This document shows, in pieces, positions 1 to 12,800 of a stretch of DNA of 64,000 nucleotides (position 1 is the first letter of the stretch; each line of letters starts with the position of its first letter). A model generated the notes under the pieces. The model was not told where the DNA came from. It was given only the letters and a program-made list of their open reading frames with translations, and did not search any database. The translations under genes and the position numbers were made by a program. The stretch is taken from assembly GCA_016858145.1 (NCBI GenBank), contig JAEHOE010000023.1, positions 806,001 through 870,000 on the forward strand, read 5' to 3'. The DNA is from Edaphochlamys debaryana (Eukaryota > Chlorophyta > Chlorophyceae > Chlamydomonadales).

Positions 1-1042
1 AACCCCCACCCGTGACCGCTTCCATGGCTCTCGTCGAAAGCCTGTTCCCGTAAAGTAGAGCTTACTGGTGGCAGCGTCGCAAGGAACAACGAAGGCCACG
101 GTGTAATTGTTGGAGGCGGTCGCGGGGCTAGAGTTGGACAGATCAATGCGGTTGGGGCTGTGGGAGAGGAAAGCGGGGGGGGGGGGGCACAACGAGTCGC
201 ACATACCGATACCAAGTTCACCAGCGCTTAGGCCTCTTCGCCTCTTCGTCAGAAGCATGCCGGACCCCCCGAGTGAGCCCGGACTTACCAGTCCTCTGTA
301 GCCGTCGGGCTGGTGAAATCGCCCCATGACTTGGAGAGGAGGCCGTGCCTGGTCTCTGGGAAGGATACCTGTGTGGTGCGCAGCAAGGACGGTGGGCTGG
401 ACTGAGGACAGGCACGTACAGGCGAGGCGAGTGTTGTGTCCCCCACGGAGAGGCCTCTACGGACGAGTACTGTAAACCAACAAGCAAGGCAAGCTTCTGC
501 CTGGGAACGCGACTGGGCACGTCACAGTCAGGCTGGGCCCGGCTATTGCGGCGGCTTGCGGCAGTAGCCGTTAGGACAAGGTCAACCCTCACTGCGGGCG
601 CCCACTTCCGCCGCGCCCCTTGCAGGCGTACCTGCACGCTGTGTGCCTTGCCCGGACAGTACGTCGTAGTCAGAAGGGTGTTGGTCTCAACGTCCCGAAC
701 GACGAAGGCAATTTGGGCGTCATCAAAGGGGGTGCCGTGGATAGCGCCCGGAACAGCCCTGCATAACACCAGGAGAGTTCCCACTGGACAGGTGAACCTC
801 TTGCGCGATCGGGAGGACCTGTTGCTGAAGAAAGGCGTATACGAGGCGCTAGCGGCTGATTGGATGGCCCGGGCCCGCACTCACGCAGTAGGGTGCTCGT
901 GGCACGGGTGTCCACCTGGGAAGTAAGGGGACGTTTTAGAGTACCAGTAGACTGGCCTCGCGACGACGCAAGAAGACGCGGCGAGCACTATCGCGAGCGC
1001 GACGAACGCGGAGGCCCGCGCAGGCCAGCCACGTGTCGCCAT
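1..1042 (-). CDS. Secreted protein of unknown function, N-terminal part (runs off left edge)
   Basis: Partial gene. Exons: 885-1042, 632-758, about 377-472 and 10-157 or beyond; phases 2, 0 and 2 match at the junctions. The protein starts MATRGWPARASAF and has a hydrophobic signal peptide (residues about 9-28), so it should enter the secretory pathway. After it come PCHEHPT and HGTPFDD, then a stretch ending in TTYCPGKAHSVQ, and in the fourth exon an NYTVAFVVPCD segment with possible N-glycosylation sites. The C/H/PG pattern weakly recalls reeler-type extracellular domains of algae, but this is only an impression. The third exon is the least certain: acceptor GTTTACAG, donor AG|GTATCC. The C-terminus lies outside the window. 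Confidence 0.55.
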
Positions 1043-1638
1043 TTGTATTGCTGTGCAGCAGGTGTAACACCTGGCGACAAGTAACCAGGCTATAGGGCAG
1101 CACAAAGGGCTATGAGTGGCCCCAGTGATCGCGTTTTGGCGGGCGCCATCGGTCAATATCGCGTGACCGTCTACGGGGACCACGCTGCAGCAGGCCGCAG
1201 ACTGCGTTCGACACTCGTCAACAAGAACACTTGTACGCCATGCCTCAAGTTGTGCACAAGTGCCGATCTCTCACACCTGTTCCGACGGCCCGTGGCGCGC
1301 GGTCTCACGGCCGGTCGCGGCTGTCACCCAAGAACCTGGCCGGAACCGATGCACCCAACTAGTTTACCCCTTCTTACGCCTTCACCAAGCCACTCGCGGT
1401 GTCGGTCACAGTCTTGCACTGACGCGCTGCGTCGCACTACTCACACCCAGAAGCCCCTGCTCACAGTACCCTGGTGCTCCCGGGTTGGCGATCTGATCTC
1501 ACACACACGCCCAAGCTGTCTCAAAGCACCAATCAACCATCTTAGAGCCACCTCCGGCCCACATCCCGGTCAGTCCCAGCCTGGAGCCGCCTGTTGGCAT
1601 CACTTTGCTCACTCCTACAGAAGCCCGGCAGATCCACC
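1043..1638. other. Intergenic: upstream of the secreted-protein gene, 3' side of the dioxygenase-like gene
   Basis: About 600 bases between two minus-strand genes. I see no coding exon with family resemblance, no RNA gene and no clear TTACA (reverse TGTAA) polyadenylation signal. It presumably holds the promoter of the 1042 start and the 3'UTR of the gene ending at 1639. Confidence 0.5.
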
Positions 1639-4600
1639 CTAGCGCTTCCCCTCGTGCGCCTGGTTGATCGCCTGGATGTCCTCGATGCTCATGTGGCAGT
1701 ACGGCTCCGCCAGCAGGATTCGCATCACGGCCTCCTGCGTCTTGCGATCGTACGCCTCCTTTAGGGGTGCCCGCTGCCGTGCCTGCTGCTTCTTCGGCGC
1801 TGGCTGTTGTGCCTGCTGCGCCTCTTGCCTTTCAGGGGCCTCTTGCTGCACCTCCTGCTTGGAAGGCGCCTGCCGCCGCAGCATCTCCTGCCTCTGCAGC
1901 GCCTCCAGCCTCTGCTGGGCCCGCTGCTGCTCCTGCAGCGCCTCCTGCTGCCGCTGGATCTGGAACGTCGTCTGCTGGAGCGCCCGCTGGAGGGCGGCCT
2001 GCTCCTGCAGCGCCCGGAGCGCCTGCTGCCTGAGCGCCTCCTGGTGGCGCTGGAACTGCAGCGCCGCCGCCTGCTCCTGCAGCGCCCGCTGCAGCGCGGC
2101 CTGCTGCTGCAGGGCCACGTGCTGCGCCTGCTGGGCCTGCTGCTCCTGCAGCGCGCGGGCCTGCAGCAGTGCCTGCAGGCGCTGGAAGGAGGCCTCCGTC
2201 TGCTGCCGCAGGGCGTCCACGGCCACCGCCTGGTCCGGTGCGGCGCTGGTGCCGGCGCCGGCGGCACCGGGCTCACCGACGGCACTGGCGGTGGGGTAGG
2301 TGTTGGACTGGGCGGCGGAGGAGGCGGCCGCCCAGGCAGCGGCGGCGGGCGCCGGCCGCTTGATCCCAACGACGGGCGCTGGGGCCATTGTGCCGAGTGG
2401 GGCTCGCGCCGATGGGGCCGCCGTCTTGGTGCCGCCTGCGGCGGCTCCGGCCTTGGCCACGAGTGCCTTGGCCAGAGGCGTGGGCGCGGGCGTCACGGCT
2501 GGCTGCGTGGGCGCCAGGACGCGGGCCTGGTGCGCCGCGAGGGCCACCTGTGGGGTCCGCTGGGGTGAGGCTGGGCGGACGGCTGGAGGTGGAGAAGGCG
2601 GCGCGGCCTCGAGGCCCAGCACTGAGCGCACCGCCGCCAGCTCCACTGCGTTGGCCTCCCACCGCTGCTTGGCCTGGGCCTGCGGGGAACGAGGGGCGCG
2701 AGGGGCGGCAGGCGTGAGCCTGAGAAGCAATGGCAAGTTCGCCCAAGCCTGCTGGCTGACGCGGGTCCATGCAACACCATGTACTCACTGACTGCCACCC
2801 GCCCCATAGCCGAGTCCGCCCCGAGAGTCCCATGTGCTTCCTACCTGTCCCCCGCCCTACCTCCACACCGCCCGCGAGCGCATGCGCAGACCACCGCGTC
2901 CGCCCAGCCACAAGCCCTTGCGCCCACCTGCAGCGCAGTGCCCTTGGTGACGAGGACCTGCGCCTCGCGCCCCGACCCCGACCACTCGGCGCTGGCGCAG
3001 AAGCCGCCACCTGCCTGGCTGACGGTGATGTGGGCGGCGGCGGAGCGGGCAGCGGGCATGCCCTGCACGGGCGGCTTGTAGACGAGGGAGGCGTGCGGGC
3101 CCCGGAGGAAGGCCTCCACCTGGGCGGGTCGGGAATGGGGGGCCAGGGGAGCCATGCTGTCAGGGCAAGAGTCGTCAGAAGACGGTCCGAGGGACAAGAG
3201 CCGGCCTTGTCTCGGGACGTCATGCCAAGTCTTCCGTAGTTCTCGTGCCGATTTTCCACCCTTCCCTCCCAAGCCGGGGCACTGCTCACCTCGGGGTAGC
3301 TAGGCAGCTTGGCCTCGGGCTGCCGCCACTGAGCGGCCGCCCAGCCGCCGGCCGTGTCCGCCTCCAGCTGCCGGAGCCTCTCCATCGCCAGCAGCACCGC
3401 CTGCGGCTGCCGGGCCGCTACCGCCCGTGCCACCGCCCCATCCGCCGCCAGCGCCTTGAGCAGTGGGCCGCGGTCCGGCCGGGCCAGCACCGCATTGACG
3501 AATGCGTCGGCGCGGCTGGCGAAGCGGGGCTGGTCGGGTCCGAGCACCAGCGCCGCCAGGCTGAGCATGGCGGGCACGGGGGGCTTGGGGAAGGTGGTGT
3601 GGGCGAGGATGCGGTCCAGGAAGCAAGCGGCGGCGGCGTCGAAGTCCGGATCGGACAGTGCCGACGCGGAGGCCGCCAGTGACGAAACCCAGACGTCGGC
3701 GTCGACAGTCGCCGGCCCAAGGCGCGTAGAGGTGCGTGAAGGCTGTGTGGCGGCGGTTAGCGTGAGGCTGCCGCTGGAGAGCTTGGCCGTCACGGCCCGG
3801 ACCACCCGCGCCACCGCGGCCGCCGGCGACAGAGGCTCCTGGAGGGGCCGGGCCTGCGGCGAGGCCAGCAGTTGCAGCAGCTCGAGCAGCTCCACGGGGC
3901 CTGGTGCCACCGGCCCCGACGCACCAGCGTCGGCGGCTCCGGCAGGGCTGCGGAGGGGCTTCTCCGCCTGGCGCAGCAGCGCCTCAAGGACCTCCGCCGC
4001 CGCCTTGGGTCCCCCGCCGCCCTCGCCCTCCACACCGCCGCTGCCGCTGGAGCGCTCAGCGCTACCCTCAGCCGCCGCCTCAAGCGGCGCACCGCTTGGT
4101 CCGCTAGCGCTGCCGCTGCCCCCGGACAGGAGCTGCTTGAGCACGCCCAGCCCCGGCCCGAAGCCCAGGGCGCAGGGCAGCGTGGGCGTGCGGGAGCGGG
4201 GCCAGATGACGGCCAGGGCGGTGTGGTACCAGAAGTTGAGCTCGGGGCCCATGCTTGCAGCGAAGTTGTCGTACTCCCGCCGATCTGGATCGGCGTCAAA
4301 GAGCTCCGTACGGCCCAGCAGCAGGCCCCCCAGGTGCCCCTCCAGGCCCTTGAGGCCCAGCGCCCCGAGGCTGTCGTTGACGCCGGCGCCGTTGCCCCGG
4401 TCGGCGCCGTCTCCGGGGTAGTGGTGCGTGCGGCTGGCGGTTGCAACTGTGTCCGCGTCGGGGCCATGTGGGTCGATCCAGGTGGTGAGGCCCGTGCCTT
4501 CGTCGTACACGACGCCCATGATGGCGGTGGGCAGGACGCGGTTCCAGAAGCTGTGGGTGCCGTACTCGTAGGCCGGGTCCGAGTACTTGCGCTTGCGCTT

Positions 4601-6362
4601 GGGCTCCACCACGTTGGCCGTGTCGCCGATGGCCTGTGGCGTCGAGGCGGGGAGGCGGAAAGCACGGAGCATGGATGCAGGGGCGTCAGCCGGGGGTGGA
4701 GAAGTTATGAGCTGGACAGGTCTACTAAACCTCCGGGGGGGGGGGCACGGCCGCACGGGCGCTGAAACGGATCCGAATGAAGGAAGCGTTAAGGCAGGCT
4801 GCTGCGTGAGGCGCCGCCGACCCACATCACCAGTAGGCTTCAACTCTGCCTGCCTGGTCCCTCGCACAGCGTACTGGGGTGCTCACAGATGCAAGTCACC
4901 GGTGCAAGGCCACCGACCCACATCACCAACAAGCCCCGGGATCCGCATCCATATCCCCACAAGCCACCCCCGCATCAGCCCCGCTGCAGCCACTCACGTG
5001 CCGCTTGACCAGCGCCAGGCGGACCTCCAGCGGCCCGCAGCCCAGGAGCGCCTGGACGCGAGCGAGGTCGCGGCCCCGCAGGGACCGCAGCGACAGCGTC
5101 GTACTGTCGTACTTGTGCTCCAGCGGCAGCGCCAGGAGGTGCGCGCGGGCGTCCGCCACGGGCGTTGACTCCCAGGCGCGCACCGCCGCCTCCAGCCGGG
5201 CAGCCGCCGCGGCGGCGCGGCTGCCCTCCGGCGCCGCTGGCAGCACGGGTAATGATGCCGTACGCACGAGGTTAAACATCAGCACGACGCGCATGCCCGA
5301 AGTTAGCTTTGACAGCTGCTGCTCGCAGTCTGCGTAGAGCGCGGCGTAGGGCAGGTCGAAGGTGGGTGCGGCATCTGGGTCGGCGCCGCCAGCAGCACCA
5401 CGGCTGCTGCCCTTGGCGCTGGCACGGCCGGCGCCTTTGGAGGCAGGGGCCGTGTGCACGGTGGTCTCCTTGCCGCGGTGCTTGATGAGCAGGTCGCCGC
5501 CCTTGTGGCCGCCCTCCACGGGCAGCTGGACGAGCAGCGTTCCAAACACGCCTGCGAGGGTTTGCGGGGCAGATGTCAGTCAGGGGCTGGGCGGCGCCAT
5601 GTGGGTTGGGGGCATAACTCTGAGGCAGAAAGATTGTGGTGCTGCCCAAGGTGCCCGAGCCTGGGCCGGTGGGCCCCCACTCCCCCAAGCAATGCAAAGC
5701 CTGACTGAGCGGTCTAAGCCCCCAATTCCCAGTCGCTCTTCTGAGGGCACGACGCACCCGGCGGCTCAACGTCACGGTCAAGCAGGAAGTCTCCGCCCGG
5801 CTCATAGATCAGCAGCTTGTTCAGGCGGGCCTACACGCCCTCCGCTGCAGCGCCCTCCAGGCCCAGGACACCCGCTGCGCCTGAGGAGTGGACAGCAGGA
5901 ACGTGGGACAGGGGGCGGGGGGTGTTGGGACACAGGGCAAAGGCAGGACAGGGTTGTCGCGCCTGGGAAGGCTGTGCGCGCTCCCACCACACAGTCCTGC
6001 CCCAAGCCCTCCCGCCCTGACTGTTCCTTGCTTCCGTGCTCACTTCTCGCGAGGTGGGTGGTCGCCGGCTCGATGCCATCCAACTGCACCGCGGCCGGGC
6101 CTAGCGCGCCGTAGCACAGGTCGTAATCGCGGTACGTCCGCTCGCCCTGCCCTCTCAATGTCGGGATCGCGTTGAGAAGTGCTGCGACATGCTTCTGGGA
6201 CAGCGGCAGCTTGAGATCCCCGAAGGAGTCGACAGACATGCGCAGCGGCGTCGCGACGCATCCAACGCTCGCAAACGAACCGTGCACATCAACAGCGTCC
6301 AAGGCCCCAAGCAGCTGGCGCTCAAAGGTCAGCGGTTCAGGCGGGTCGTCAACGGAAGCCAT
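1639..6362 (-). CDS. 2OG-Fe(II) dioxygenase-family protein, predicted pseudoenzyme
   Basis: Exons: 6044-6362 (or ending near 6049), 5758-5830, 4998-5551, 3290-4633, 2928-3119, 1639-2679; about 1170 residues. The N-terminal 300 residues match the prolyl-4-hydroxylase-like 2OG family of algae and fungi: KLLIYEPGG, FGTLLVQLP, GGDLLIKHRGKE, YADCE, LPLEHKY, LRGRD. A later part has the family's LTTWIDPHG and a WYHTALAVIWP segment. The HxD iron motif reads DRD, and the distal His position in YADCE-Q-Q is Gln, so both iron-binding His are missing while the conserved Arg (SGMRVVLMFNL) remains. The last 350 residues are a Gln/Ala-rich coiled-coil-like tail. Oddity: exon 1 to exon 2 joins in phase only with a non-standard donor (CTC|GCGAGA); the obvious GTGAGC donor at 6038-6043 would shift frame. 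Family membership is firm, substrate unknown. Confidence 0.85.
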
Positions 6363-6899
6363 GTTCAGCTGTCAGCGCGTCTGTCGCGCGACGCGCGTGC
6401 AAGAAAGGTTTTGCGGAAGACGCAGCGAGTACGCTGTAGCAGAAAAGTTGATGCACAGCGTGAAAGCGGGAAACAACAAAGAGTTGCATCCGGCGCGCAT
6501 GGCACCCTCGAGTACGGCATCTACCTCGAGCACCCGCACCGCCCCTGCTCCTCAGCACTGTTTTGTCCAAGTCAGGTCCCGCCTGCGTATGTTCCCTTCT
6601 CTACCTCCTTCGGACCGACGTCCCGAGCCTCTAGCCCCGGCTCTATCGGCACGCCGGCCCGCGTCCAAACCCCTTTGCCCACACAGCCCGTCCCGTGAAC
6701 CCACCTGCTCCTCGTCCAGCTCGACCTCCACTTCCGGCCCAAGCCCCACCTCATCCTGCGCCATCTCCACACCTCGCATCCCTCCCACTCCTTCCCGGCA
6801 CCGCCCCCTCCTCTCGCTCAACGCACCCTCCTTCCCCTCTCCTGCTCCTCTGCTCCCTCCTCTGCGCGACCCCCTCCGCCCGCACGCCCACTGCGCGCT

Positions 6900-9800
6900 T
6901 TACGTCACGCGCGCGTGGACGATCAACTTGACGTTCACGGGCTTGTCGCACTTGAGGCACTTGGGGTAGCGCTTGGCCACCGACTCTGCGCAGGAGGGAG
7001 GGCCGGGAGCGCGGCTCAGGAGCGTGGCAGCAGTGGCGCTTGACTGAGAGTGCTAGCAGGTGCTGCAGGGGCGGGTGGTGTTGGTAAGCGCAAGACGACC
7101 GGGCAGAGCGGGCGCTACTCAAGGCCTGCTCCTTCCTCTCACCCGCGGAGTCGCAGCACTCCCTGCACGGCCCCATGTGCTTGCACGTGAGCAGCAGGTA
7201 GGCGCTGGTGCCTGGGAGGGGAGGGAGAGGGCGGCCGCGGTCGCGGTGGTGAGCTGGGCCAGATGCGCAATTTAAAGGACGACGTCGGGGAAAAGGAGCT
7301 GAGCAAATGCGGCATGACTCGTTGAAAGCAAGATGTGCTAAGACCACGCCGAACAGCCGCGGGCACTCGGCAAAGGCGGTGGTAGCGGGGGGCGATGCAG
7401 CTCGGGCGCACATGGGCCGTACTCAGGTCCTCACCGGTGGTGCACATGGGGCAGGCCAGGTGCGACGGCGGCGCCGAGCCTGGGCCCGGCGGCGGGGCGT
7501 TGGCCGGGGCATCGAAGGGCGTGGGCCCAGACTGCGCGGGGGGCGGCGTGGGCGCTTGCGGCGGCGGCGGTGGCGGCGGCGCGGGCGGCGGCGCGGCGGC
7601 GGCGGGAGGAGGCGCGGCCGTGGTGGGGATGGGCTGGCCCGGCGGGCGGAAGCCCAGCGGCGCCGCCGGCCTGCCAGCCAGCATTTGCTGAGGCCGCATC
7701 GAGGTTGTGACGGGCACGCCCTGGCCCACGAGCTGGGCGGCGGTGAGGGGCCGCGGGCCCGCACCCGCACCGGGCGCGGCCGCTAGAACTGCAGCCGGCG
7801 CGACGGGGGCGGCGGCGGCGGCAGGCGCCGGAGCGGCGGCGGTGGCGGCAGGCGGGACGAACGGCCGCAGCCCGGGGGCGGCTCCGGGAGGGAAGCCGGG
7901 GCGCATGAGCGGGACAGCGCCAGCGCCGGTGACGGGCCGGATGAGGGGTGTGGGACCGCCGGCCACCATGGGCTGAGCGGCGACGACGGTGACGGGCACC
8001 GCTCCAGCGGTGCCGGCGGCGCCGGCGGCGGGCGCCGCTGCGCGCCGCTGCTGCATGAGCGCAAACACCGGCGGCAGCATGTTGGCGGGCGGGCGCGGCA
8101 GCGGTGGTGCCGGCGGCGGCGGAGCCGGCGCCGCCGCCGCGGCCGTCACTGGCGCCGCTGCCGCTGCCGCCGCCGCCGGCGCGCCGCCGTGCAGGTGCGG
8201 CTGCATCATGCGCATCAGCGGCGACGGCGCCGCCGCCGCCACGGCCGGGGCCGCCGCCGCGCCGCCGCCGCTGCCTGCCGTACTGCCGTACTGCACCAGC
8301 ACGCGGAGCACGGTGCGCGCGTCCTCGCCCCAGGCCGAGGCCTCGTCGGGCTTGGGCGGCAGCTGCGGAAACACGGCGCCCGCGGCGCTGCGGCTGAACT
8401 CCTCCTCCGGCATTCCCGGCAGCCTCCGCTCCACCTGCCACTGGATCTCTGGCCCGTCCTTGCCCATCTCGTTGCTGACCGCCCGCCACACGCCCAGCAC
8501 CTCGTGGCTGTCCACGTTGAACAGCACCATTGCCGTGCGCTCGCTGGTGGCGATGCGGTCGGCGGTGGGGCCGAAGTGCGCGCCGGCCAGCTTGATGGAG
8601 TTGTTCCTGTGGCGAGAAGGGTTGGGGTCGAATGCGGGTTTGGGGTTGGGTTTGGGGTTGGGGTTGGCAGTGTTTGAAATTGAAGCGAAGCTGGACGAGG
8701 TGCATGGGGTAGGGGAAGAGCTGTGTGGGGGCTCCGGGATGACGATGGCCAGGGGGTTCAGGCATGGCAGCCCACAACGCTCCCCAGCAAGGCTGCGGAG
8801 GAGGGCGGAGGCCCACAGCGCTGATAGGAAGGGGCCCGCAAAGCACAGTGCGACTCACTGCAGGTAGATGTAGACGGTCTCATTGCTGGTGAGCAGCAGC
8901 CGCACGGAGTCGAACCCCATCCACAGGCTCTCCAGCGCCGCACCGCCACCGGCCGCGCCGCCGGGCGCCCCCGGCGCCTGGGCCCCTGCCGGCGGGCCCG
9001 CCGGCGGCTGTCCGCCGGCCGCGCCACCAGCGCCGCTCCCGCTGGGGCCTGCACCGCCGGCCGGCGGCGGCGCAGTGGAGCCGCCGCCGCCGCCGCCAGC
9101 AGTCGCATTCTTGTCCGCCGGCGCCGCGGACGGCGCGGCGGCGGGGGGAGCAGGGCCAGCGCTGGTCGACGCCTCCGCCGGCGGCGGCGCGGGCGCCTCG
9201 GGGTGGGCGTGGTGCGATGCGGCCGCCGCGGCAGCAGCGATACCGCGGCCTGCCGCCGCCGCCAGCCGCTGCGCCCCCGCCGCGCCGGCAGCAATCAGCT
9301 GCTTAAGGCTTGCGCCGGTAGTCGCACGCGGCACAGCCGCCGGCTCCGACGCCGCCGGTACAGCCGGTTCCACGGCAGGCGCCTCTTGCGCCGTCGGCTG
9401 GGCCTGGGCCTGGGCCTGCTCCGGGGGCTGCAGGGCCTCGGCATTGGGTGCCGCCGGCTCCGGCGATGGAGCGGGCCGCTCGGGCTCCGGCGACGCCGGC
9501 GCGTCGGAGGGGCGCAGCACCGCTACGGCTGCCTCCGCCTCCGCTACAGCCACCTCCGCCTCCGCCACAGCCGCCTCCACCTCCGCCGCCAGCGCCTCAA
9601 CCATCTCGACATCGCCGGCGGCGGGCTCCTGTGCCTCCGGCTCCGGCGCGGCTGCTTCGGCCGAGGCTTGCACGGGGGCAGCCTCGGCCGAGCTCTCAGC
9701 AGCGGGAGCGGCAGCGGCAGCGGCAGCGGCAGCAGCCACCTCTTGCGGGCTGGTGGAGCGGGAGAACGTGGGAGGCACAAACTCCCGGGCGGCGACGTTG

Positions 9801-12800
9801 AAGGCCGTGGCCGCCGGCTGCGGGCGCAAAGAAGCGACCGCGTTCAACCATGGTAAACCCAAACAAAGCACCCAAGCGCAGCTCTGGGCTTCCACAGCAT
9901 GAGCCCGAGCGTGACAGGCTGAAGAAAGACAAGCACCAGCGGTACCGCCTTTCCGCATCCACCCGGGGCCCCCCCCTGCCCTACCTTGGCATTTGCAAGC
10001 AGACCCGAGCCCGACGCAGACCCCGGGCCGGAGCCGGCGGACCCCGCCGCCCCGCTCCTAGCCATAGCCTCCGCGGCAAACTCCGTCGCCGGGGACTGGC
10101 GCCCGGTGGTCGGGTCGCGAATGGCCAACACACGCTTTCCGCTCGGGTTGGTCGCAGCGGGCACGGAGATGGCAGCGGACGGTGCGTGCGTCGGCAGGCC
10201 GACAAAGGCGGCGGCGGCCGCCGCCGCCGCGGGGGCGTTGAAGCCAGCACCGGCGGCAGCGCCAGGGGTGAACAGGGGCGCGCGGCCCGGCACGAACTCC
10301 CGGACCGCGGTGGGGTTGATGGAAGCAAGCGACGTCATGCTGTGTACGTCTCGCGGCGGCGGCGGCGGTGGTGGTGGCGCCGCTGCGGCAATGTGGCCGC
10401 GCGGAACGAACTCGCGAACGTTGAAGACCCCAGTTCCGCCCATGCCGAACGTCGTACCCAAGCCGGACGATCCTGCTCCGCCGTAAGCATGCGGCTCATA
10501 ATCGTCGTAGGACCCAACATCGTACTCAATGGTGGGTCCGTCGTACGACTCGTCACCAGCGGCGGCAGCCGGCGGTGCCTCCTCGTACATGTCATCCGGA
10601 AGGTACCTGGCAGACGGTGACGACAGCGATGTTGTGGCATGAGTCAGACCAGGAGACGCGGGCCCGAGCAGCCAGTACCGGTACCCCTCTTCCCTGCAGC
10701 TTGCAGCCTGCTGAGCCCCTTGCTCTGCCAACAGGCTCGGCGCTACAAACGCCTGAAGGAGCCAGGAGTTCCCCAACGAAACACAGCCCCGCGCGTACCT
10801 GGTGAGCACCTCGTCGGTGGGGAACTCGTGCAGGTAGGCGGGGATGATGCGCTTGCGGCCCACGCTCTTGACGTGCAGACTCATGTACACCGACACAGCC
10901 TCCCCCTTCTGCGGGGGCCGAGAGAGCACGGGCGGGGCGAGGGGGCGCCACGGGGGTGCGCGCGCCTGGCCTTTCGTGGCCGCCAGCTCACGTCTGCTGC
11001 GGGCAACCCCAGCCCCTCACTTCAGTCAGAGGCCCCCGCGCTGTTCTGCCTTGTCCTGTCCTGCCAGCCCGCTCGGCCCATTCAGGCACATCCAAAGCCG
11101 CTCGCAGTCGCATGTCCCTCCACGCCGCACCCGGGCAACCCCCCTTCTCACGGTCGCAAACTCCGCTGCGACGCAGCCCTGCTCCGCAAACACATGCGAG
11201 CGCCGCAGCGAGCCGTACCCCGCCAGCAGCCGCTGCGCTCCCGCCTCGGCGCCGCCGTAGCCGCCCAGCTCCTCCAGGTGCTTCACGTCCACGCACTCGA
11301 GCAGCACGATGCACGTCGCGCCGCCATCGTTGACGGCTGCGCGGGGTTGAGGGGATTGTTACGAGCGGGAGGGGTGGGTGAGGGTGAGGGGCAGGGGTGG
11401 CCAGGGAAGCCTTGCGTGAGGGGCAGGGGAGATGATACGAGAGGGGCCCTAGGGCCCTTGTTGGGGCATCGGGTGGCCATGGTCGCGGAGGTTGCGTGAC
11501 GCATAGGGGTGCCCGATGCATTTCATGCCTATAGGGCGCAGAGCCTGAACCTTCTTAGCTGTCGGGTTCCAAGCTCTTCAACCAGAGCATTCTGCGGCTC
11601 ATTAACGGTAGCAGAGGGGGCTGCAATGCGTGCTCCCAGGTCACTCACACAGCTTGAGCTTGAACAGGGCCTCGGCCGTGTAGTCCCTCAAGGGCGCAGC
11701 CACGTCCTGCATGGGGAGGATTCAGGGCCATGCGCACGGGGCAACAAGCTCAGGCACGCATGCAAGCAGGGAGGGCAAAGGGAGCCCCAGGGCAGGGTAC
11801 CGGTACCATGCCAGCCAGCCCTTGCTGCTAGCAGTCTACTGATAGTCGGGCAGTCAGCTGTGCACGCGGCCCCTTGCAATGAGACCATGAGAGGATCGCC
11901 CACCTGGCCCTTCTTGGCCGCCATTTCGTTGGCGGTCTCCAGGGAGGGGAAGTCGTACATGCGCAGCGGCCGCCGCGACTGCTGCGCGGCCGCGGCCGCG
12001 GCGGCGCCCTCGTCCTCGGGGGAGGGGGCGTTGCGCTGCCAGCGCGGGCGCCGGGAGCGGCGGTCCTCGCCTGCAAGCGGGGCAACAGGCAGGTGGCGAG
12101 CGTCAGGGGGGGGGCAGGGAGATGCAGCCGCAGGAAGCACTGGCCAAAGCCGGGGCCGTGCAACCTTATACTTGGTGCCCCCAGCGCTGCGCAGCACATA
12201 CCGGCGTGCGCCTCCTCGGCCGCGGGCTCGGGGGCGGGCGGCGCGGGCGCGGCGCCGCCCGGCCCGGCCGCCTGGAACATGTCCAGGTGCACAGTCACGC
12301 CCTTCTTCTTCTTCTTGGCAGCGGCGGCGGCGGGGCCGGCGGAGGCCAGGGGCGCGGCGGGCGTTGCGTCCAGGTCCATTGCGCTGGCGGCGGCGGTGGC
12401 GGAGGCAGTGCTGGTGGCGGCGGCGTCGGTGGCGGCGGCGGCGGGCTCCGTAGCGTCCATGGGGACCTGCGAGCGGGGGGCAAGGCGTGGGTGAAAGGTG
12501 GCGGAAGGAGGAGGTGGTGGGCAAGCAGGCTGGGCCCACGCGTGTGGTCGTGTCTTGTCGGTATCGGTGAGCGAAAGGTGGGGGAAGGAGGAGGTGGGGC
12601 GGTGGGGTGGTGGGGGACTAGCAGGCCGGCAGCTGGTAGGGCGGGATCGGCATCTGCGATTGGCGGTGTTGGCCGCGAGGGCGTACCTGAGAGGTTCCCG
12701 CTGCGGCCTCCGCTGCAACGGCGGGCGCGGGTGCCGGCGCCGGCTCGGGCGCCGGCGGCGGCCTCAGCGGGCGCAGCAGGGAGTCATCCGGGGGCAGGCG

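Noticed and set aside
1664..2299. Cys/Ser-rich open frame on the plus strand
   Set aside because: It is the antisense shadow of the Gln/Ala-rich last exon of the dioxygenase-like gene.
3354..4421. 355-residue plus-strand open frame
   Set aside because: Shadow of the large fourth exon of the dioxygenase-like gene, whose minus-strand frame matches the family.
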